Shown here one piece after another: positions 16,695 to 24,841 of a stretch of DNA of 64,000 bases (positions within the stretch are counted from its first letter, which is position 1; every line of letters starts with the position of its first letter). Source of the stretch: JAPLDB01 sp038230515 (lineage in GTDB: Bacteria > Bacteroidota > Bacteroidia > AKYH767-A > 2013-40CM-41-45); assembly GCA_038230515.1 (NCBI GenBank), contig JBBRND010000002.1:62001-126000 (forward strand). The letters run 5' to 3'. A program made the position numbers and the translations under genes. Below the pieces are notes generated by a model. That model had not been told where the DNA came from. It saw only the letters and a program-made list of their open reading frames with translations, and made no database searches.

Positions 16695-18671
16695 ATGTTT
16701 TCAATTTACAGGTACAATATTTCCAAACCCGTTCCCTGGCTCGTTGGCATCATCTGCGTGTTGCCGTTGGCGCTCAACTTTGCAGGCATTGATTTCGGAA
16801 CCGTTACGAGCCAGATAAGCCCGTACCAGATGACAAAAATTTCTGAGTACGAACATCAAAGCGAGCTCAAAGATTTTCTTCTCGGCAGAAACCTGCACAC
16901 CATTTTTGTTTCGTTCACCATTGCCATTGCTTTCCTTACCGTACTGCTTTCCTTCATTGACTTCCGCATCAAAGGCGATGTAAGCACACCCATTGTTGGC
17001 ATTGCGTTGTTCTGCGCGGGGCTGCTGGATACGTTTCATATCCTGGTATCCACGCAGGTCATTCACGTTCCAGATCAGCAGATTTACCTTACGGCATTCA
17101 CGTGGTTTTTCTGCCGCATGTTTCATGCATCTATTTTAATTCTTGGTGTCAGCATTTTCTTAGTGCGACTCGATCTCTTCCGAGAGGAGAACAGAAAGAA
17201 TGCAAAGAAATTTGTGATTTACAGTGGCATCGTGTTCGTGCTGCTCACGCTCATCACCATGAAAATATTGCTGAACAGGTCCGAGATTCCGCTTTTGGGT
17301 TATCCCAATAAAAACCTTGCGCGCTCTTATGATCTTATTCCGCTGGTGCTTTATATTATTTCTGCCGTCTATCTCTTTCCGAAGTTCTACAAACTCCACC
17401 CGTCAGTATTTTCTCAAACACTTTTGCTCAGCGCATTTCCTGCCATCGCAACCCAACTCTACATGGCGTTCGGTTCAGAAGAATTGTACGATAACAGTTT
17501 CAACATTGCCCACTTTATGACTGCCTTCACCTACTTCATTCCGTTTGTGGGCATCAGTTTAAATTATTTACAAACCCACAAGAGCGAGCAGCGCGTCATT
17601 AACGAATTGAGCAGAGAAGCAGCAAGACGAAGAGGCACAGAGGAAATTCTTTCTGGCGTGTTGAACAGTTCAGTAAGTTCCATCATGGGATTGAAAGCCA
17701 TCCGCAATGCAGCAGGTCACATCATAGATTTTGAATGGATACTCATCAATAAAGTTTCTGACCGCATTTTCGGATTGGATTCAGAAAACTCTTTCGGCAA
17801 GCAGATGAGTAAGCTCATGCCCGTGGCATTTGCCGAAGGATGGCTCGATCTCTTCATCAAAGTAATTGACAGCGGGCAGCCGCTCAGCCACGAATATTTT
17901 TCTCCGCACTTTAATAAATGGCTGCAACTTGTGGGCACAAAACTGGATGATGGCATTGCCGTTACCATCAGCGACATTTCAAAACGAAAAAATGCGCTCA
18001 AAGAATTAGTGGATGCAGAAAAGCTTGCAGTCACCGGGCGTGTATCGCGCACCATTGCACATGAGGTACGCAACCCACTAACGAATATTGATCTCTCCCT
18101 GCAGCAACTCAAAGATGAAATGAAAGAAAATGCTGAGGCAGCAGGTCCTTACTTTGACATTATCGCAAGAAACTCACAGCGCATCAATCAACTCATTACT
18201 GAACTTCTGAATTCTTCCAAGCCCACGGAGATTGAAGTGACAGAATGTAACATCAACACACTGCTTGACGATACATTGCATCTTGCGATTGATCGTATTC
18301 ATCTCAAGAAAATAAATTTGGTGAAGAAATACGCGAAGGAACTCCTACCCGTAATGCTCGATGCAGAAAAAATAAAACTTGCACTGCTCAACCTTATCAT
18401 CAATGCGGTGGAAGCAATGGAAGAAGAAAAAGGAGTGCTAACCATCCGCACCCGAAATGCTGCGCACCGCTGCATTATTGAAATAGAAGACAACGGCAGC
18501 GGCATCAGCAAAGAAAATCTCGATAATCTTTTTGTTCCCTTCTTCAGCAAAAAATCAAAAGGCATGGGACTTGGTCTTACTGCTGCGCAAAACATCATCA
18601 TCACTCACAAAGGAACTATTGATGTAGAAAGCACCGTTGGCAAAGGCACTAAGTTTACAGTTACATTTTAA
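16695..18671 (+). CDS. Membrane sensor histidine kinase with PAS domain
   Basis: The 658-residue protein begins with about eight hydrophobic helices (residues 15-300) of the MASE3-like type (VGIALFCAGLLDTFHI, FTWFFCRMFHA). A PAS-like segment follows (about 320-440). The HisKA region has the phospho-acceptor His456 in IAHEVRNPLTNI. The ATPase domain has N box NLIINAVEAM, G1 DNGSGI and G2 GMGLGL. It is 578 bases downstream of the NtrC-type regulator on the same strand and is the likely phosphate donor to it or to the single-domain regulator. The signal it senses is unknown. Confidence 0.92.
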   Translation: MFSIYRYNISKPVPWLVGIICVLPLALNFAGIDFGTVTSQISPYQMTKISEYEHQSELKDFLLGRNLHTIFVSFTIAIAFLTVLLSFIDFRIKGDVSTPIVGIALFCAGLLDTFHILVSTQVIHVPDQQIYLTAFTWFFCRMFHASILILGVSIFLVRLDLFREENRKNAKKFVIYSGIVFVLLTLITMKILLNRSEIPLLGYPNKNLARSYDLIPLVLYIISAVYLFPKFYKLHPSVFSQTLLLSAFPAIATQLYMAFGSEELYDNSFNIAHFMTAFTYFIPFVGISLNYLQTHKSEQRVINELSREAARRRGTEEILSGVLNSSVSSIMGLKAIRNAAGHIIDFEWILINKVSDRIFGLDSENSFGKQMSKLMPVAFAEGWLDLFIKVIDSGQPLSHEYFSPHFNKWLQLVGTKLDDGIAVTISDISKRKNALKELVDAEKLAVTGRVSRTIAHEVRNPLTNIDLSLQQLKDEMKENAEAAGPYFDIIARNSQRINQLITELLNSSKPTEIEVTECNINTLLDDTLHLAIDRIHLKKINLVKKYAKELLPVMLDAEKIKLALLNLIINAVEAMEEEKGVLTIRTRNAAHRCIIEIEDNGSGISKENLDNLFVPFFSKKSKGMGLGLTAAQNIIITHKGTIDVESTVGKGTKFTVTF

Positions 18672-18956
18672 TTTTAGTTCATTCAGTTAACTACCGACTC
18701 TTGTGAGGAAAAAATTTCTTCACCTTCGAGATAAAAATCCCCAACGGGTTTCAACTCTTCTCTCATTAATGCCTTTTTTGTTCTGATTTCGTCATTCACA
18801 CAGTGGCAGGTTATTGGTATAAGAGAAGATGTAAAGTAAAAATGTTATTTGAAAGCCGAGTAGAAAGACCCCTGAGTCCCGTAAGATTTTCAGTAAGGCA
18901 ACAAAAGTCCGTAAACTCTGGTCCGCCTTTTTTACCCGGCAAAAACTTTAAAAATT

Positions 18957-19097
18957 ATGGATGATCTCTTAACTTTTGGAATTATGGTGGTGTTCTCTTT
19001 CTTTCTGCTTACACATGCCGACAAAAAATGGCAAACCCGCAATCAGCGTAGAAGAAAAACGAAACTGAATCAGTTGAACAAAGTCCATCACGCATAA
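18957..19097 (+). CDS. Possible small membrane protein
   Basis: The ATG at 18957 opens 46 codons: MDDLLTFGIMVVFSFFLLTH is a likely single transmembrane helix, followed by a strongly basic tail (KKWQTRNQRRRKTKLNQ). That build is typical of real small membrane proteins. A weak CGGCAAAAACTTTAAAA word lies just before it. No family is recognised. The upstream 285 bases (18672-18956) hold nothing else I can identify. Confidence 0.4.
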   Translation: MDDLLTFGIMVVFSFFLLTHADKKWQTRNQRRRKTKLNQLNKVHHA

Positions 19098-19474
19098 TAA
19101 TTTTTCGGCATTGCATCTACTACCTTGCCTCTCGGCTTTCAGAAACCGATGGCATATTATTTTATGAGAAAAGAACTTTCGTCCAATGGAAAACCAAAAA
19201 GATTTGCAAAGCACGAAATCATTTGAAAATGTAAGTGGAGTTTTTAATCCGCCTACCATTCGGATATCATAGAAGAAAGAGCATATTATTCTTCTAACGA
19301 TGTAGAGAAAAGAGCATATTCTTTTCAGTAAAAACCCGAAGTATCTTTCCAGTGAAAATATTATTTTCGATCCTACTCCTTTTAAAAAAATTTCTGAAGC
19401 GGAATATGATGACTTCGAATTACGTGACTAGATTCCGATCGTTTAATAAAAAAGAAGATCAGCACCAAGCACTG
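19098..19474. other. Intergenic, no supported gene
   Basis: Only very short reading frames occur here. The word AGAGCATATT occurs twice, 33 bases apart (19278 and 19311). I see nothing else of note. Confidence 0.4.
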
Positions 19475-19651
19475 TCACTTCGCAGTTTCCTGACTTGTGC
19501 GATGTTCAAAACCGTCATCGTGTTCTTTACGACCGTTCCTTTCTATTATCGGGTTATCAGGAATGTTCTTGTTGTTATTCGGGTCGAGCTTATTTATTCT
19601 TTTGCTCACTCTCTCCTTCTTTTGGCGGGTCTTTATTGTTCGATCAGACAT
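19475..19651 (-). CDS. Small basic, probably disordered protein
   Basis: The ATG at 19651 opens 58 codons with a highly charged product (MSDRTIKTRQKKERVSKR at the start, NGRKEHDDGFEHRTSQ near the end). A TGGCAC -24-like motif lies about 20 bases upstream, as for the 90-residue gene at 11191, which has similar composition. It is too short for most gene finders. The composition and shared motif argue for a real gene; function unknown. Confidence 0.5.
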   Translation of the reverse strand: MSDRTIKTRQKKERVSKRINKLDPNNNKNIPDNPIIERNGRKEHDDGFEHRTSQETAK

Positions 19652-19669
19652 CTGCTTTTTTATCTGCTT

Positions 19670-19686
19670 ATTAAATTATTGTGCCA
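19670..19686 (-). promoter_or_regulatory. -24/-12-like promoter motif
   Basis: The minus strand reads TGGCACAATAATTTAAT, almost the same as the plus-strand motif at 13243 (TGGCACAATAATTCTAA). It precedes the 58-codon gene. Confidence 0.5.
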
Positions 19687-20124
19687 CGCTAAAAGCAGAA
19701 AAATTGTCTCACACTAACAACTTTCAGTTTCACACTGGTTCTCCTTATTTTTTTTCACCGCTTCTTCGAGATACCTCTCATAAATTTTAGCAAGTCCTTC
19801 ATTTACTTTTTTTTCGGTCTCACGATTGGGTTTAGTGTCTTCTTCAGGTAAGGTAGTTTTTGTGGGGATGATGTCTGCTGCTATTTTAAAATTTCACAAT
19901 TGAATATAATATTTAGTATGAAGGATGTCCAAATAATTCAGGTAGAATGAAAAAAAATATTTTAATACACGATCTTGAAACGTTCTTTAATAAGCACGCA
20001 GCAAAGGAACGGAGAAATATGGCTTTAGATATGAAAAAGGTAAAAGCTCTTTTTGGAATTCTCTACCAAATTCTATCAAATTTGTGTGATAATAACTGTA
20101 GTTGGATGCGTCATTCTTCCGCTT
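19687..20124. other. Intergenic with a start-less coding-like remnant
   Basis: On the minus strand 19714-19896 is open and protein-like (PEEDTKPNRETEKKVNEGL, IYERYLEEAVKKNKE), but there is no ATG, GTG or usable TTG after the upstream in-frame TGA. It may be a decayed small gene or have a sequencing error. A plus-strand frame from 19947 runs into the antisense of the next gene and is not supported. Confidence 0.3.
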
Positions 20125-20343
20125 TCACAAAACACTTTTCTTTCTTGTGTAAATCAACACTGATCCTCCTACTCCAATCAATAAAATCCCCGCCCAAGGC
20201 GACCAATAGAATGGAGTGGTCTCTTCTTTTGTGATATCAATCGGTCCGAGGTCAACCACTTTTTTATGAGTGACAACTTTAAATCCTGTGATGAGTGTCA
20301 TCAGAATTCCTAAACAGAGTAAAACGATTGCGAATGCTTTCAT
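20125..20343 (-). CDS. Small two-helix membrane protein
   Basis: From the ATG at 20343 the product is 72 residues: a helix MKAFAIVLLCLGILMTLITG, a short polar loop (VDLGPIDITKEE) and a second helix WAGILLIGVGGSVLIYT with a basic end. An in-frame earlier start would add an unlikely leader. Similar small proteins are frequent in Bacteroidota. Function unknown. Confidence 0.7.
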   Translation of the reverse strand: MKAFAIVLLCLGILMTLITGFKVVTHKKVVDLGPIDITKEETTPFYWSPWAGILLIGVGGSVLIYTRKKSVL

Positions 20344-20362
20344 TTTGATTTTTATTACAGAG

Positions 20363-20379
20363 TTAAAAGAAACATACCA
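20363..20379 (-). promoter_or_regulatory. Weak -24/-12-like motif
   Basis: The minus strand reads TGGTATGTTTCTTTTAA, with T in place of C in TGGCAT. The spacing to TTTTA is the same as in the other copies. Confidence 0.35.
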
Positions 20380-20487
20380 GCGCACATTTTATAAAAGCGT
20401 TTGTTTGTTGGGCAAATAAAAGATTTTTCTGGGGTATCATATTCCCAATTCTACGGCTATGCAGATATTCTTCCCTACTTAATCGAT

Positions 20488-20504
20488 TGGCAGGGTTTTT
20501 AATT
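20488..20504 (+). promoter_or_regulatory. -24/-12-like promoter motif
   Basis: TGGCAGGGTTTTTAATT lies about 26 bases before the gene at 20531. It resembles the motif before the next gene (TGGCATGGGTTTTTAAT). Confidence 0.45.
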
Positions 20505-20530
20505 ATGCTTAATAAATAAAAAGAATAATT

Positions 20531-20884
20531 ATGAAACAGGAAAATTTAGTCGAACAAAAACATCTCAACACGATGGTAGATTGTGTAAACTCTCTCGTGT
20601 TAAAAGGATTTACAGAAGATTTCAAGGCAAAGGAAAACGGCTTGCAATCTCTCTCTACGAAAAAAGTGTACAAACCCGGAGAAGTAAAAATTCTCAACTT
20701 TTATCGCTTCGAAGGAAACTCCGATCCTGCTGACAACAGTATTCTTTATGCTGTAGAAGCTGATGATGGAAAACGCGGAACCCTTGTAGATGCCTACGGA
20801 CCTTACTCAGACAGCAACGTGACCAGATTCATGAATGAAGTGGAAGAGATAAATAAAAAAACCGAACGCCATATTAAATTCTGA
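20531..20884 (+). CDS. Conserved small protein, often mislabelled PRPP synthetase
   Basis: The 117-residue protein matches a Bacteroidota family of about 100 residues with the landmarks KGFTEDFKAKENGLQ, KILNFYRFEGNSDPADNS and GTLVDAYGPYSDS. Databases often call it phosphoribosylpyrophosphate synthetase, but it lacks the PRPP-binding loop and is far too short. No function is established. It belongs to the group of small genes with the -24-like motif. Confidence 0.75.
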   Translation: MKQENLVEQKHLNTMVDCVNSLVLKGFTEDFKAKENGLQSLSTKKVYKPGEVKILNFYRFEGNSDPADNSILYAVEADDGKRGTLVDAYGPYSDSNVTRFMNEVEEINKKTERHIKF

Positions 20885-20899
20885 AAGCAGAAAAACTCA

Positions 20900-20916
20900 T
20901 GGCATGGGTTTTTAAT
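20900..20916 (+). promoter_or_regulatory. -24/-12-like promoter motif
   Basis: TGGCATGGGTTTTTAAT lies 35 bases before the PA2169-type gene. Confidence 0.5.
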
Positions 20917-20951
20917 AACTCCATGTAAAATAAATTTTAAAATAAATTATT

Positions 20952-21407
20952 ATGGAAACAAATGAAAAAATTGTCGATGTATTAAACACAATCGTACAGA
21001 TAAACAATGATCGTATTGAAGGATACGAGAGAGCTTCAAAAGAAACTGATGATTCAGATTTGAAAGATCTGTTTAGCAAGATGGCATCAAAAAGTCACAT
21101 GATGAAAAGTCAGTTGAGTTCTGAAGTGTTGAAGCGTGGCGGCAAGCCCACTGAAGGCACCACTACATCGGGCAAAGCATTCCGCGTGTGGATGGATTTC
21201 AAAGCAGCGCTGACCGGCAAGGATCGTCACGCAATTCTAAGCTCTTGCGAGTTTGGTGAGGATGCAGCCCAGAATACTTATGCCGATGCATTGGATTCGG
21301 GCAACGAGCTTCCTTCCGATATCAGTTCTCTTATCAGCGATCAGAAATCTCAGTTGCGCGAAGATCATGACAGAGTAAAAACACTTCGCGACAGCGTACA
21401 TGCTTAA
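20952..21407 (+). CDS. PA2169 family four-helix-bundle protein (DUF2383)
   Basis: The 151-residue protein is all-helical with ferritin-like DUF2383 landmarks: NTIVQINNDRIEGYERASKE, then a second helix with SHMMKSQLSSEV, and CEFGEDAAQNTYADAL. The family is widely induced by stress, but its biochemical role is unknown. A strong terminator follows, so the gene is a single transcription unit with its own -24-like motif. Confidence 0.88.
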   Translation: METNEKIVDVLNTIVQINNDRIEGYERASKETDDSDLKDLFSKMASKSHMMKSQLSSEVLKRGGKPTEGTTTSGKAFRVWMDFKAALTGKDRHAILSSCEFGEDAAQNTYADALDSGNELPSDISSLISDQKSQLREDHDRVKTLRDSVHA

Positions 21408-21437
21408 TGGTTGTTAAGTTTTAAGTTAACTCTTGAT

Positions 21438-21474
21438 AGAGGAAGACACTTGCTAAGTGCCTTCCTCTTTTTTT
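21438..21474 (+). terminator. Rho-independent terminator
   Basis: AGAGGAAG with CACTT pairs with AAGTG and CTTCCTCT, followed by a T run. It ends the PA2169-type gene. Confidence 0.85.
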
Positions 21475-21543
21475 ATCAATATCAGAATAAAAATGTTCAG
21501 GGAAAGATTTCTTCTTCCCCTGAAATTATTTTTTCGAAAAAAA

Positions 21544-21699
21544 CTATAGCGGTTTTCTACCTTGTATAAGTCTCAACAGTATTGCAATTATTGCAATCAC
21601 TAAAAGAATGTGAATGATACCGCCTGCCGCATAACCAAGAAATCCGATTGCCCAGATGATGATAAATACAACTGCAATTAAATAGAGAATGTTTCCCAT
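21544..21699 (-). CDS. lmo0937 family small membrane protein
   Basis: The ATG at 21699 opens 51 codons. The product (MGNILYLIAVVFIIIWAIGF, then YAAGGIIHILLVIA and LLRLIQGRKPL) has two transmembrane helices and matches the lmo0937 family closely, including the GG-IHILLVIA core. Function is unknown, but it is common near stress genes. It lies 39 bases downstream of the DP-repeat gene and is probably in its operon. Confidence 0.85.
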   Translation of the reverse strand: MGNILYLIAVVFIIIWAIGFLGYAAGGIIHILLVIAIIAILLRLIQGRKPL

Positions 21700-21738
21700 A
21701 TCAGTTAGAATTAAAATTAAGAAAATTTATTTTTGAAG

Positions 21739-21975
21739 TTATGTGACTGCCGGTTGTGTTCCCGGCACCGGAGGACTCGGAACGTGTGTCGGATCAACTT
21801 TATTAGGATCGTTCGTTCCAGGGTTGATTCTTGTTGGATCATTTTTCCTCGGATCATTTATATCGGGATCAATTCGTGTCGGGTCGTTTTTGCGCGGATC
21901 GTTTATACCGGGCTTAATACGTGTCGGATCATTTTTTTCAGGATCTGAATTCCGACCTGCAATGTTTTTTTTCAT
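21739..21975 (-). CDS. Asp-Pro repeat, probably disordered protein
   Basis: The product of about 78 residues is built from a repeated unit near NDPRKNDPTRIDPDI, seen about four times, and ends in a proline-rich tail (PSPPVPGTQPAVT). It has no hydrophobic core. An ATG at 22011 is in frame, but it overlaps the motif TGGCATGTATTTGTAAT, so I prefer the ATG at 21975 (MKKNIAGRNSDPEK). Function unknown. Confidence 0.55.
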   Translation of the reverse strand: MKKNIAGRNSDPEKNDPTRIKPGINDPRKNDPTRIDPDINDPRKNDPTRINPGTNDPNKVDPTHVPSPPVPGTQPAVT

Positions 21976-21993
21976 TTTCTTTTTTTCAGGAGT

Positions 21994-22010
21994 ATTACAA
22001 ATACATGCCA
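21994..22010 (-). promoter_or_regulatory. -24/-12-like promoter motif overlapping a possible upstream start
   Basis: The minus strand reads TGGCATGTATTTGTAAT. The alternative start codon ATG at 22011 overlaps it, which favours the start at 21975 for the DP-repeat gene. Confidence 0.45.
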
Positions 22011-22171
22011 TATTTTTTCTCTCACTTATTATTTTATTTGCTCTCTTTGAAACAGACCAATAAGAAGACAGAGAATGAAAAAAATCTCTGTTCGGGAATA
22101 TAATGCCTCACAGTGCGTACATAATTTCTCTAATTAAAACCTGCGACTGTTAATACTACTCTAAAAATTTA

Positions 22172-22188
22172 TGGCATAGTAATTTCAA
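22172..22188 (+). promoter_or_regulatory. -24/-12-like promoter motif
   Basis: TGGCATAGTAATTTCAA lies about 40 bases before the YtxH-type gene, the first of a three-gene operon. Confidence 0.5.
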
Positions 22189-22228
22189 AAGTGAGGGAAA
22201 TAAAATTTAACTCAAAAAAAATAAAATT

Positions 22229-22534
22229 ATGGCAAACGCAGCAAAACTATTAGGCGCTCTCCTTATTGGAGCAGCAGCAGGTGCAACTCTCGGTGTATTA
22301 TTCGCTCCTGACAAAGGAAGTACTACCCGCAAGAAAATTTCAAAGAAGACGGACAATCTTATTGATCAGTTATCTGAAAAAATTAATGAAGCAAAAGAAG
22401 CTATCTCTGATTTACAAGACAAAGCGATGGATACTGTGGACGACATCAAAAGTAAAGTGAGTGGTGCGGAAGAAGAAGTGAAATCGCAGGTGAAGAAAGC
22501 GCAAAGCACTGCAAACGCCCATGCTCATAACTAA
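22229..22534 (+). CDS. YtxH domain protein
   Basis: The 101-residue protein has an N-terminal hydrophobic, glycine- and alanine-rich helix (LLGALLIGAAAGATLGVLFAP) followed by DKGSTTRKKI and a long charged helix, exactly the layout of YtxH/GvpP-like stress proteins. It opens an operon with the holin-X-like gene 23 bases on. Confidence 0.9.
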   Translation: MANAAKLLGALLIGAAAGATLGVLFAPDKGSTTRKKISKKTDNLIDQLSEKINEAKEAISDLQDKAMDTVDDIKSKVSGAEEEVKSQVKKAQSTANAHAHN

Positions 22535-22557
22535 ACTGTATTTCTGAACCAAACATT

Positions 22558-22905
22558 ATGGAAGAGAAAGTAAAAATAGAATATCTCGTATCTCACGTTA
22601 AAGAATACGCAGAGGAAAGGATGAACCTGATCATGCTTAATGCGCAGGAGAAAACTTCCAAAGCAATTGCAGGTACAGCATCTGTTTTAATTCTCATCGT
22701 GCTTGGAATATTTGCACTCGGCTTTATGAGCACAGCACTCGCATGGTTCATCGGTCAGCAGCTAGAGCAGGCGTTTCTCGGTTTCCTGATAGTAGGTGGT
22801 GTGTATTTGTTAATCGCTATCCTGCTTTGGGTGAATAGAGAAAAATGGATTGGTTTTCCCATTATGAATGCATTCTTAAAACACATTGCCGATGACGAAG
22901 ATTGA
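22558..22905 (+). CDS. Phage holin family (Holin-X/DUF1469-like) membrane protein
   Basis: The 115-residue protein has two adjacent transmembrane helices (ILIVLGIFALGFMSTALAW and AFLGFLIVGGVYLLIAILLW) between an amphipathic N-terminus and a short acidic tail, as in the actinobacterial holin-X family. Despite the name, chromosomal members next to YtxH genes are not thought to be phage lysis genes. It is the second gene of the operon. Confidence 0.8.
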   Translation: MEEKVKIEYLVSHVKEYAEERMNLIMLNAQEKTSKAIAGTASVLILIVLGIFALGFMSTALAWFIGQQLEQAFLGFLIVGGVYLLIAILLWVNREKWIGFPIMNAFLKHIADDED

Positions 22906-23314
22906 ATCCTATCAACAATTGAAAGATGCAAAGCTTCGCAGTAAGTTGAGATTGCTTGAGCTAGAGGATCAGATCAAAAATGATTACGAAGAAATCAAAA
23001 ATGATTTCAAGCCGATCAACTTTATTAGCAAAACTGTAAAAAGTATGCTTACATCAGAGAAGAATGGAATAGTCAGCGCTTCCATTGGCGGAACCGTAAA
23101 TGTGCTTGTAAAAAACCTGTTGTTCCGTAAATCAAATTTCATTACGAAAGCGCTGGTCGGTTTTGTGGCCAAGAATTATGCAAACAACCTGGTCACAAAA
23201 AATTCAGATATTATTCTGGATTGGGTGCAGATTGGTCTGCAGAAATTAAAAACCAAGCATCATGAAAAGGGACATCATTATGATTCTACCACTGTTGATG
23301 CCGATCTTGAATAA
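22892..23314 (+). CDS. Conserved hypothetical protein of the YtxH operon
   Basis: From the ATG at 22892 the protein has 140 residues and overlaps the preceding gene by 14 bases, which suggests translational coupling. It starts with a charged coiled segment (LRLLELEDQIKNDYEE), followed by a weakly hydrophobic middle (SASIGGTVNVLVKNLL, ALVGFVAKNYA) and a His-rich end. I do not recognise a named family, but YtxH, holin-X and such a third gene often occur together in Bacteroidota. Confidence 0.7.
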   Translation: MTKIESYQQLKDAKLRSKLRLLELEDQIKNDYEEIKNDFKPINFISKTVKSMLTSEKNGIVSASIGGTVNVLVKNLLFRKSNFITKALVGFVAKNYANNLVTKNSDIILDWVQIGLQKLKTKHHEKGHHYDSTTVDADLE

Positions 23315-23340
23315 TAAAAAATAAAAGTGTTCAGGTTTAT

Positions 23341-23388
23341 AAAGAGAAACGTGCGAATTTAAATTCCCGTTTCTCTTTATTTTTTTTA
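23341..23388 (+). terminator. Strong rho-independent terminator
   Basis: AAAGAGAAACG (23341) pairs perfectly over 11 bases with CGTTTCTCTTT (23368) and is followed by a T-rich run. It ends the YtxH operon. Confidence 0.9.
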
Positions 23389-23411
23389 TCCCTAACCGTA
23401 ATTCAGAAATT

Positions 23412-24614
23412 ATGACTGAATCAAAAAAAAGTAATCAGGCAGAAAAAAAAGTAAAGCCACCGAAGAAAAAAAGAAGAGTAAGAATTGTGCTGCTCATCAT
23501 TTTAGTCGTGCTCATTATTGCCCGGCTTATTCTCCCCTATGTAGTTTTGCATTATGCAAACAAAACACTTGCAACTATGCAAGGCTATTACGGACACGTG
23601 GAAGACATTGACCTAGCCCTTATTCGTGGAGCATATAAGTTGGACAACATTTATATCAACAAAGTAGATTCAGCTTCTCACCAGCAAACGGCTTTCTTCC
23701 GTTCAGAAATGATTGATCTCTCTATAGAGTGGAAAGCATTGTTGCATGGTTCTATTGTTGGGGAGCTTGTATTTGAGCGACCGATGCTTCGTTTCACAAA
23801 AGATAAAGCAGAACTTAACGAAGTGAAAAAAGACTCTAGCGATTTCAGAATTCTGCTGAAGAAATTTATGCCGCTTAAGATAAACCGTTTTGAAATCAAT
23901 CACGGAGTCATTGCATACAATGATTCTTCCTCTACTCCTGTTCTAAGTTTGGAAATGACCGACACGTATGTTCTTGCAGAAAATCTTAAAAGCGTTTATG
24001 CAGCTAATGATCTCTTGCCGGCAACTATAAAAGCACATGCTTATTTGTACAAAGGAAATCTCAAGCTGGATATGAAGATGAATCCGCTTGCAGAGCAACC
24101 AACATTCGATCTCAACAGCGAACTATCAAATACTAACCTACCTGAGCTGAATGAATTTTTTAAAGCGTATGGGAAGTTTGACGTCAACCGGGGCACTTTC
24201 GGATTGTACACCGAGATGGCTGCCAAGGAAGGACAGTTTAAAGGTTACGTAAAGCCCATCATTAAAGACCTTGATGTGTTGGGACCTGAAGACAGAAAGG
24301 ATAGTTTCCTTCACAAACTTTGGGAAGGTTTTGTAGGTACCGTTGGAGTAATTTTCCGCAACCAGAGTAAAGGCCAGATAGCAACGAAGGTTCCCATCGA
24401 AGGAAATTTTAAAAACCTGAAGATGGATGTTTTAGATGCAGTGGAGGAAGTTGTGGTCAACGCATTTATACAGGCATTGGTTCCTTCCATTGACAATGAG
24501 ATCAGTTTAAAGTCAGTCAAACCGACTCAACCGGAAGAGAAGAAGGGCTTCTTCAAGAAAATTTTCAGCAGAAAAGAGAAGGGCAATAAGAAAGAGAAGA
24601 AGAAAGGTAAATGA
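23412..24614 (+). CDS. DUF748 (AsmA-like) envelope protein
   Basis: The 400-residue protein has a lysine-rich start, one transmembrane helix (IVLLIILVVLIIARLILPYVV region), and a periplasmic body with the DUF748 landmarks DIDLALIRGAYKLDNIYI and GFFKKIFSRKEK-like basic end. The family is related to AsmA and TamB and may help lipid transport between membranes. Its position just after the stress operon but beyond a terminator suggests separate expression. Confidence 0.82.
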   Translation: MTESKKSNQAEKKVKPPKKKRRVRIVLLIILVVLIIARLILPYVVLHYANKTLATMQGYYGHVEDIDLALIRGAYKLDNIYINKVDSASHQQTAFFRSEMIDLSIEWKALLHGSIVGELVFERPMLRFTKDKAELNEVKKDSSDFRILLKKFMPLKINRFEINHGVIAYNDSSSTPVLSLEMTDTYVLAENLKSVYAANDLLPATIKAHAYLYKGNLKLDMKMNPLAEQPTFDLNSELSNTNLPELNEFFKAYGKFDVNRGTFGLYTEMAAKEGQFKGYVKPIIKDLDVLGPEDRKDSFLHKLWEGFVGTVGVIFRNQSKGQIATKVPIEGNFKNLKMDVLDAVEEVVVNAFIQALVPSIDNEISLKSVKPTQPEEKKGFFKKIFSRKEKGNKKEKKKGK

Positions 24615-24841
24615 TTCTTTGTGTACCTTCTATCCTCACCCGCGTGAAAAGATTTCTACAAATACTGCAACTAATTCAGCAGTTTGAGAGAGAAACACAG
24701 CAACTTCAGAGGGAAAAGAGTTTGGAAGGATAGTTGAAAGATATTTTGCGCAACTAATTTCACCAATCAACATGAATTATCTTAACGTAATTATCAATTA
24801 GTGTCAACTAGATTAATTCGTGGCTAAAATCCGAACCAATT

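Noticed and set aside
19714..19896. Minus-strand protein-like frame (about 60 codons)
   Set aside because: It has no start codon after the upstream in-frame stop. It could be a decayed gene or a sequencing error, but it cannot be supported as a gene.
19947..20234. Plus-strand frame beginning MKKNILIHDLETFF
   Set aside because: Its second half is the antisense of the well-supported 72-residue membrane gene at 20125-20343, and no promoter-like motif precedes it.
20531..20884. PRPP synthetase
   Set aside because: The protein has 117 residues and no PRPP-binding motif; the label often attached to this family is unsupported.
22558..23314. Prophage remnant because of the holin-like gene
   Set aside because: The gene sits in a YtxH-type chromosomal operon; no phage structural, lysis or integrase genes are nearby.
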